Below are positions 43,701 to 47,314 of a DNA stretch of 47,314 bases, one piece after another; the first letter of the stretch is position 1, and every line of letters begins with the position of its first letter. Position numbers and translations under genes: made by a program. The stretch is from Bacillus sp. FJAT-27251 (lineage in GTDB: Bacteria > Bacillota > Bacilli > Bacillales > Cytobacillaceae), in contig NZ_LIGG01000001.1 in assembly GCF_001273925.1 (NCBI RefSeq), positions 2,382,679 to 2,429,992 of the forward strand, read 5' to 3'. The notes under the pieces are model-generated. The model was given only the letters and a program-made list of their open reading frames with translations, was not told the origin of the DNA and searched no databases.

Positions 43701-44867
43701 TTATCTAGCTAAATTAAAAATCTCAATTACATCTGTTTCTTCTAATGGTACAAAGTTCCCCAGCGGTCCTCTTTCGGTTCCTTTTTTAGCCATTTCGGCA
43801 AAGTGTTCGTCGCCGATATTGGCTTCCTTCAGGGTTATCGGCATTCCGATGGAAGAGAAGAATTCTTCTGTTTTCCTAATTCCGGCTAATGCCGTCTTTT
43901 CGAGGTTGTTCAAATCGATTTCGACATCCCACACCCGGTTGGCGAATTGCGCAAACCGGTTTACGTCATGCTTGTAGACATGCTTCATCCATGCAGGGAA
44001 GACAATCGCCAGACCGGCACCATGGGCGATGTCGTAAATGCCGCTGATTTCATGCTCGATATCATGGCTGGCCCAATCGCCGATTCTCCCGGTACCAAGC
44101 ATATCGTTATGGGCAATCGTGCCCGCCCACATAATTTCGGCACGCGCATCATAGTTTATCGGTTCTTCAAGGACCGTATGCGCATGATTAATGATGGTCT
44201 TCAACGCTCCTTCACAAAGGCGGTCTGTCAGTTCCACATTTTTTTCATTGGTAAAATACCTTTCGAGGATGTGAGCCATCATATCAGTGATGCCGCAAGC
44301 CGTTTGATAAGCTGGCAAGGTATAGGTAAGCACCGGATTCAGGATGGCGAACTCGGGCCGCATGGACGGATGCATGGCGGATCGCTTGTACCAGCCATCT
44401 TCGTTTGTAATGACTGTACCGCTGCTGGATTCGCTGCCGGCAGCAGGGATCGTCAGCACCACTCCGATTGGAAGGCATTCCGTCACTTCTGCCTTGCCGT
44501 CAAAAAAGTCCCATACATCGCCTTCATAATGAACACCGGCCGCGATTGCCTTTGCGGAATCGATGACGCTTCCTCCTCCAACAGCAAGGATAAAGCTGAT
44601 GTCATGTTCTTTGCAAAGCGCAACGCCCTCTCTTACAAGGCTTACGCGCGGATTAGGCTTGACACCGCCAAGCTCGAATACCTCGATGCCTTGGTCATAC
44701 AGTGATTCCTTCACCCGGTCGTATAAGCCGCTGCTCTTTATGCTCCCGCCGCCATAATGCAAAAGGAGTTTCCTGCCATAAACCACCGCTTCTTTTCCAA
44801 CAAATTGTTCTTTATCCTTGCCGAAGAACAACTTCGTATTGTTATGAAAAACAAAATCCTGCATCAT
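43701..44867 (-). CDS. Iron-containing alcohol dehydrogenase (butanol dehydrogenase-like)
   Basis: The 388-residue family III alcohol dehydrogenase has an N-terminal Rossmann-like half with GGGSVIDSAKAIA (NAD(P) binding). The C-terminal helical half carries the metal site: D and H in ITDMMAHILERYF and His in WASHDIEHEISG and IAHGAGLAIVFPAW. It is close in layout to Bacillus YugJ/YugK and clostridial Bdh. It reduces aldehydes to alcohols (or the reverse) with NAD(P)H. The start is MMQDF with AGGGGGA ahead. No obvious partner gene, so its physiological substrate is open. Confidence 0.93.
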   Translation of the reverse strand: MMQDFVFHNNTKLFFGKDKEQFVGKEAVVYGRKLLLHYGGGSIKSSGLYDRVKESLYDQGIEVFELGGVKPNPRVSLVREGVALCKEHDISFILAVGGGSVIDSAKAIAAGVHYEGDVWDFFDGKAEVTECLPIGVVLTIPAAGSESSSGTVITNEDGWYKRSAMHPSMRPEFAILNPVLTYTLPAYQTACGITDMMAHILERYFTNEKNVELTDRLCEGALKTIINHAHTVLEEPINYDARAEIMWAGTIAHNDMLGTGRIGDWASHDIEHEISGIYDIAHGAGLAIVFPAWMKHVYKHDVNRFAQFANRVWDVEIDLNNLEKTALAGIRKTEEFFSSIGMPITLKEANIGDEHFAEMAKKGTERGPLGNFVPLEETDVIEIFNLAR

Positions 44868-45049
44868 TAAATCCCCCTCTACTGAAACACAATCACTATC
44901 TTACTATGAAATGGGGGAAAAGCAAGCGCTTGCAGCCAAATGATTGTAAAGGAAATAAAATATAAAAGTAAAATTCAATTTTAATTTTCTATGTCAAAAT
45001 AACAAGTGACCCACATCGGACAAATCATCACAAGAAGGGAGGGAGCAAT

Positions 45050-45832
45050 ATGAACACTGAGGAGGCGTTTGAGCTTTTAAAGGATGCGGGAGTGGCTGAG
45101 GATGACGGGATACGGATGGTCAGAACCTGGCTGCGTGAACGGAAGGTAAATTTTGAAGGAACGGTCCGCCGCAAATCCGGATACATACTTAAAGATACAG
45201 ACCAGGCTTTTAAGATGCTGAAAGAGGCCGGGGTTGCCGAGGCTGTTGCCGTCCATACGGTCAGGCGCTGGCTTAGGGATGGAAAAATCCAAAGCGTTGG
45301 CCAGGAAAGCCCCAAGGTTCAATACTTGTCAACACCGACACCACCCCAACACAACTCTTCAGACCAGGAGAAGCTGATCCGGCAATTACAGGCCAGAATA
45401 AAAGCGCAGGATGAACATATAAACGGGCTTGAACAGCTCCACCAATCATCAGTTAAAACGATGATTCAGCAACGAGAGAAACTGAACAAGGAAATCCTCC
45501 AGCTCGAGAAGGAGAGAAGCGAACTCCAGCATGAAGCAAAAAGCCTTTTAAAAGAAAACCTTCACTTGCGCAGCGAGATTCTAAAGCTGAAGGATGAACT
45601 TTACAAAGGCGGAAAAAAGGAACCTGAGAAAATCCAGGAATCGCGCCGCATGACTAGCCCTAATGACTACCGAAGCAAGCTGGGTCTTTCAAAAGCAGCC
45701 ACCCACAAGGATATATTGGCAGGATACAAGGCCTTATTAAAAGTGACCCATCCTGACCAGGGCGGCAATCAGGCGGCATTCCAATATATTAAAAATGATT
45801 ATGATACCTTCAGGAATAATGTAAAAGGATGA
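45050..45832 (+). CDS. J-domain protein with duplicated N-terminal repeat and coiled coil
   Basis: The 260-residue protein has three parts. Residues ~1-85 hold two copies of a ~45-residue repeat (EEAFELLKDAGVAEDDGIRM followed by VRTWLRERKV, and DQAFKMLKEAGVAEAVAVHT followed by VRRWLRDGKI), which looks like a helix-turn-helix of the MerR/excisionase type. Residues ~105-185 form a charged coiled coil. Residues ~205-260 are a C-terminal J domain with HPD at 234-236 in THPDQGG. It may recruit DnaK to DNA or to a DNA-bound complex. The ribosome site GGGAGGGAG precedes the ATG. Confidence 0.82.
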   Translation: MNTEEAFELLKDAGVAEDDGIRMVRTWLRERKVNFEGTVRRKSGYILKDTDQAFKMLKEAGVAEAVAVHTVRRWLRDGKIQSVGQESPKVQYLSTPTPPQHNSSDQEKLIRQLQARIKAQDEHINGLEQLHQSSVKTMIQQREKLNKEILQLEKERSELQHEAKSLLKENLHLRSEILKLKDELYKGGKKEPEKIQESRRMTSPNDYRSKLGLSKAATHKDILAGYKALLKVTHPDQGGNQAAFQYIKNDYDTFRNNVKG

Positions 45833-45871
45833 ATACCGTCGAAAAACATTATACATATGGATCCATTCTGC

Positions 45872-45907
45872 AGCCGCATTGTGAAAATTCACCGATGCGG
45901 CTTTTTA
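45872..45907 (+). terminator. Terminator after the J-domain gene
   Basis: AGCCGCAT (45872-45879) pairs with ATGCGGCT (45895-45902), followed by TTTTA. Confidence 0.85.
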
Positions 45908-45998
45908 TAGTGCCTCCCGGGAGATGCTGTTAGCGTTAATAGAACTGGAAGGGATAGGAAATATTAATAGTAAAAATTAGGTTGATGGGAGTTCAAGC

Positions 45999-46703
45999 AT
46001 GGATGCAATGATGGAATCTATACTTAGAACAGTCATAAGCTTTATTCTCTTAATCCTGATTACCCTGGTGATTGGCAAGCATATCAATGCTCATAAAAAT
46101 CACTATAATTTTGCCCTTTCCATTACGATAGGATCCTATATCGCCAATATGGGGTTCAATACAAAACTTGGTTTCCTTGATATGATGGCAGGCTTCGTAG
46201 CGATGATGGTCTTATTTTATTTATTGCTATTGGCAGCTTCTAAAAACCGTAAAATCAGGGGGTGGCTGACGGGAAAGCCAACAGTCGTGATCGAAAACGG
46301 GAAAATACTTGAGGGAAATATGAAAAAAGTGAAATTCTCCATCGATGACATGAACCAGCAGCTGAGAGAAGGAGGCGTGTTCCATATTCAAGAAGTGGAA
46401 TATGCCTTGCTGGAGGATAGCGGCAAGCTGTCTGTTTTAAAAAAGAAACCCTTTCAAAGCATTACAAAACGGGATTTGAGCCTTCCTTCAGATACGGAGA
46501 CTCTACCGGTTGAACTGATTATGGACGGGAAAATTATCGAAAAGAATGTATCAGGCAAATATGATCATGAATGGATTCATGCTGAGCTTCGAAAAAGAAG
46601 CCTGCAGCTTGAGGATGTTTATTATGCCGTAGTGAACAGCGGTGGCAAGCTGTTTGTTGATACACATAACGATGGGCTGTCTTCGCCGGCGGATGTGGAG
46701 TGA
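45999..46703 (+). CDS. DUF421 (YetF-type) membrane protein
   Basis: The 234-residue protein has three N-terminal membrane segments (to about residue 82), followed by a cytosolic DUF421 domain. The domain includes LTGKPTVVIENGKILEGNMKK, then DMNQQLREGGVFHIQEVEYALLE and the second repeat PVELIMDGKIIEKN, LEDVYYAVVNSGGKLFVDT. Bacillus has many paralogues, several tied to spores or the envelope; the molecular role is unknown. The ATG has GGGAG. A palindrome follows the stop. Confidence 0.88.
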   Translation: MDAMMESILRTVISFILLILITLVIGKHINAHKNHYNFALSITIGSYIANMGFNTKLGFLDMMAGFVAMMVLFYLLLLAASKNRKIRGWLTGKPTVVIENGKILEGNMKKVKFSIDDMNQQLREGGVFHIQEVEYALLEDSGKLSVLKKKPFQSITKRDLSLPSDTETLPVELIMDGKIIEKNVSGKYDHEWIHAELRKRSLQLEDVYYAVVNSGGKLFVDTHNDGLSSPADVE

Positions 46704-46710
46704 ATGAGAA

Positions 46711-46730
46711 AAGACCGCATATGCGGTCTT
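46711..46730 (+). terminator. Palindrome after the DUF421 gene, possible weak terminator
   Basis: AAGACCGCAT and ATGCGGTCTT form a perfect 20-base palindrome, but the sequence after it (CCTCAC) lacks a T tract. Confidence 0.45.
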
Positions 46731-46775
46731 CCTCACAAGATAAAAAAGCATCAATTTCTACACTTAGATAACTAT

Positions 46776-47010
46776 CCAGCTCCAGCGCCTAGCCAGTTTT
46801 CATCCTTGATTTACTTCCTCGAGTATCTTGCGATAAGCGAAGCTTTGAGCAGCTCGAGGTCATAAGCCACTCCAGAATTGAAGGCAAAGAGCGCCTTCTA
46901 TTCTGGAGCGTCTTATGCTTGTCGGGGCTGAGCATTAAGGGAAAGCTTCCAAGAATAAGCATCGCAGGAACAATCCGTTTTTAGATTGTTCCGAAGGCGC
47001 TTGCGCTTTA
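46776..47010. repeat. Dispersed Bacillaceae intergenic element with an inserted hairpin
   Basis: The left end CCAGCTCCAGCGCCTAGCC and the right-hand blocks CTTGTCGGGGCTGA and GGCGCTTGCGCTTTAAG match an intergenic repeat known to me from many Bacillaceae genomes. The interior is enlarged by a nested hairpin at 46861-46917 (CATAAG/CTTATG, CTCCAGAAT/ATTCTGGAG, GAAGGC/GCCTTC). A second hairpin GGAACAATC/GATTGTTCC lies at ~46967-46992. The right end covers the stop codon of the next gene. Confidence 0.7.
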
Positions 47011-47313
47011 AGGTGTAAGCGGAGTATAATCCACGCCTTTTGTATAGCGGTTGCCTGCATTCCACAGCAGGAATTCATCGATGCCATTTTCGTTCAAGGC
47101 ACGGATTTGGGCTTCCACTTCGGTTTTTCCGTAGTTTTTATAATTCCCTGCTCCAAGATAGCTTGCGGTAAAATCCTGGATCCATGGCCTTGAGACTGGG
47201 CGGTTTTCCAACTGGTCAAGTACCTTGTTTTCATGCTTGGCGTACTCATTGATGATTTCATACGGCTGGAGGTCAGGCTTTTCGATGCCAAAGTAGCTTG
47301 TCCAGTGGCTCGG
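47008..47313 (-). CDS. Putative glycoside hydrolase (DUF4015-type), C-terminal end
   Basis: The frame is open to the right edge, so only the last 101 residues are seen. The block RPWIQDFTASYLG, then KTEVEAQIRALNENGIDEFLLWNAGNRYT and the end VDYTPLTP, is typical of the C-terminus of DUF4015 putative glycoside hydrolases of Bacilli. The stop codon lies within the right end of the dispersed repeat element. Substrate and N-terminal features cannot be judged here. Confidence 0.8.
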   Translation of the reverse strand, partial: PSHWTSYFGIEKPDLQPYEIINEYAKHENKVLDQLENRPVSRPWIQDFTASYLGAGNYKNYGKTEVEAQIRALNENGIDEFLLWNAGNRYTKGVDYTPLTP

Positions 47314-47314
47314 G

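Overview
The window looks like chromosome from a spore-forming, Gram-positive, low-GC bacterium of the family Bacillaceae. The evidence is strong AGGAGG-type ribosome sites with frequent TTG/GTG starts, a YhcN/YlaJ-type spore lipoprotein, Bacillus-type fructuronate reductase and gluconokinase, an L-box lysine riboswitch very like that of Bacillus lysC, and a dispersed intergenic element seen across Bacillaceae. No rRNA, tRNA, CRISPR, transposase or phage gene was found.

Left part (1-15000): sugar-acid catabolism. A GPH-type sugar symporter (cut by the window edge) and an AraC regulator precede a tight operon of two TIM-barrel sugar isomerase/epimerase-like proteins and two Gfo/Idh/MocA oxidoreductases. 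This 2+2 set is that of the oxidation-elimination-hydration-reduction route known for levoglucosan and 3-keto-glycosides. Next come uxaC and gnd, then a LarA-superfamily protein, a fructuronate-reductase-like SDR, gntK and tkt. Read together they propose a route: glucuronate -> fructuronate -> mannonate -> (LarA-like 2-epimerase) gluconate -> 6-phosphogluconate -> ribulose 5-phosphate -> transketolase. The usual uxuA/kdgK/kdgA steps are not present. Both units start at TTGACG promoters with a nearly identical 21-bp palindrome just downstream, so they look like one regulon.

Middle (15000-31600): two arrays of short repeats, a secreted S15 peptidase, and a four-gene Wadjet-type (JetD-A-B-C) plasmid-defence operon with translational overlaps. 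After it come a 52-bp hairpin repeat array, ndk, and a cueP copper-protein gene. In cueP an in-frame TGA replaces the first conserved cysteine and is followed by a stem-loop that resembles a bacterial SECIS element. Then come an LCP cell-wall ligase, a cytidine-deaminase-like protein, a stand-alone receiver protein, small genes (including ChaB) and an extended SDR.

Right part (31600-47314): a large secreted M14 carboxypeptidase, a GDSL hydrolase linked to an ABC exporter, and a lysine riboswitch controlling an amidohydrolase plus an AGCS amino-acid symporter. These are followed by a secreted rhamnogalacturonan-acetylesterase-like enzyme, the YhcN-like lipoprotein, a second 52-bp hairpin array, an iron alcohol dehydrogenase and a J-domain protein with an unusual repeat-bearing N-terminus. 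The window ends with a DUF421 membrane protein, a dispersed repeat element, and the C-terminal end of a putative glycoside hydrolase.

Strongest leads: the LarA-linked uronate pathway with its shared operator, the possible selenocysteine CueP, the lysine riboswitch on a new type of target operon, and the 52-bp hairpin arrays shared by two loci.
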